Of a stretch of 37,399 nucleotides of DNA, positions 37,013 through 37,399 are shown piece after piece. Source of the stretch: Candidatus Zhuqueibacterota bacterium (GTDB lineage: Bacteria > Zhuqueibacterota > Zhuqueibacteria > Residuimicrobiales > JAFGEC01); assembly GCA_016931775.1 (NCBI GenBank), contig JAFGEC010000212.1, forward strand, positions 1-37,399. The letters are read 5' to 3'. Numbering within the stretch: position 1 is the first letter of the stretch; each line of letters begins with the position of its first letter. Under the pieces are notes generated by a model. That model worked only from the letters and a program-made list of their open reading frames with translations, did not search any database and had not been told where the DNA came from. The position numbers and the translations under genes were made by a program.

Positions 37013-37399
37013 CTATTCAATGGGATTACATACCGACAAGGAGAACGGCGCATTCTCACGCGCTGTTCCCCGCTCCTTGTTCGGTATTTTGTTCATTTCC
37101 AGTTCAAGTTTACCGCCGTCCAAGATGTCAAAATGGTCCAGCCAGTTGTTATTCCAGCTTTTTCCATTTAAAACCGCTTTATTAATATACACATAATCCG
37201 GCGAATTATTCAAAGCCGAGATGGAAAACTCCTTTCCATCTTCCAGAAGCAGCACTGCCCGGCGAAACAGCGGCGACCCCAGCACGTATTGGGGGACGCC
37301 CGGACACACCGGATAAAATCCAAGAGCCGAAAAAACATACCACGCGGAAGTTTGGCCGTTATCTTCATCACCACACAATCCATCGGGCAACGGTGTATA
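37013..37399 (-). CDS. GH92 alpha-mannosidase, C-terminal end only
   Basis: The frame is open from the window edge to the TAG at 37013-37015 (128 residues seen; the 5' part is outside). The sequence is the typical end of GH92 enzymes: LPDGLCGDEDNGQTSAWYV (catalytic-domain motif with DEDNG), SALGFYPVCPGVPQYVLGSP, LFRRAV, ALNNSPDYVYINKAVLNGK, and HFDILDGGKLELEM. The family comprises exo-acting, calcium-dependent alpha-mannosidases that remove mannose from N-glycans and related polymers; they are usually exported. The linkage specificity cannot be told from this fragment. It runs toward the 36810 gene with a 202-base gap and no clear terminator. Confidence 0.92.
   Translation of the reverse strand, partial: YTPLPDGLCGDEDNGQTSAWYVFSALGFYPVCPGVPQYVLGSPLFRRAVLLLEDGKEFSISALNNSPDYVYINKAVLNGKSWNNNWLDHFDILDGGKLELEMNKIPNKERGTARENAPFSLSVCNPIE

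Overview
The window looks like a chromosomal segment of an uncultured or little-studied bacterium of the FCB group (Bacteroidota/Calditrichota/KSB1-like lineages). The main reason is that six secreted proteins end in the same about 80-residue C-terminus (NYPNPFNPET, a GQ.VR.L motif, WDG, SGVYLY, final K/R). This is the FlgD-Ig-like / type IX secretion (T9SS type A) sorting-domain class, common in those phyla. Gene starts mostly have clear Shine-Dalgarno sites (AAGGAG/GGAGG). Base composition is moderate. I see no tRNA, rRNA, CRISPR array, transposase or integrase. Phylum-level assignment is inference.

Layout. (1) 1-1418, minus strand: the 5' two thirds of a secreted GH2 beta-galactosidase-like enzyme, cut by the window edge. 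(2) 1622-26846, all minus: a 25-kb array of nine very large secreted proteins. Seven carry one to four copies of a shared module of about 165 residues, which I call the MDMR module (signature MDMR ... VRTTDGS ... QNS ... GGPDS ... TPHYNVRA ... ELG.P). I do not recognise it as a named family. It is combined with 21 DUF11 domains, one SdrD-B-like domain, one DUF3344-like domain, one Ca-binding thrombospondin-type-3-like stretch, and one of two kinds of C-terminus: the sorting domain (six proteins) or a 'LEGPY' domain ending in two dockerin-like EF-hand loops (three proteins). Terminators and gaps divide the array into transcription units: 26846-22566; 22009-19247; 18864-15070 (three genes); 14799-8856 (two genes); 8530-4208; 3883-1622. 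(3) 27158-34982, plus strand, divergent from the array: a GT2 glycosyltransferase, a GDP-mannose 4,6-dehydratase (4-bp overlap), a cytosolic patatin-like lipase, a secreted six-hairpin-glycosidase-like protein and a secreted tricorn-type protease. (4) 35106-37399, minus strand: a stand-alone IorA-like TPP enzyme, a 55-aa ORF overlapping its start, a 95-aa small protein, and the 3' end of a GH92 alpha-mannosidase cut by the window edge.

How the parts may work together (inference): glycan-degrading enzymes (GH2, GH92, the six-hairpin protein) and a periplasmic/surface protease flank a battery of long extracellular proteins made of beta-sandwich domains. Gmd and GT2 could supply deoxy-sugar glycans for the cell surface or the secreted proteins. 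The most unusual possibility is that MDMR modules and dockerin-like termini form a non-canonical surface scaffold. The sequence only suggests this; it does not prove it.
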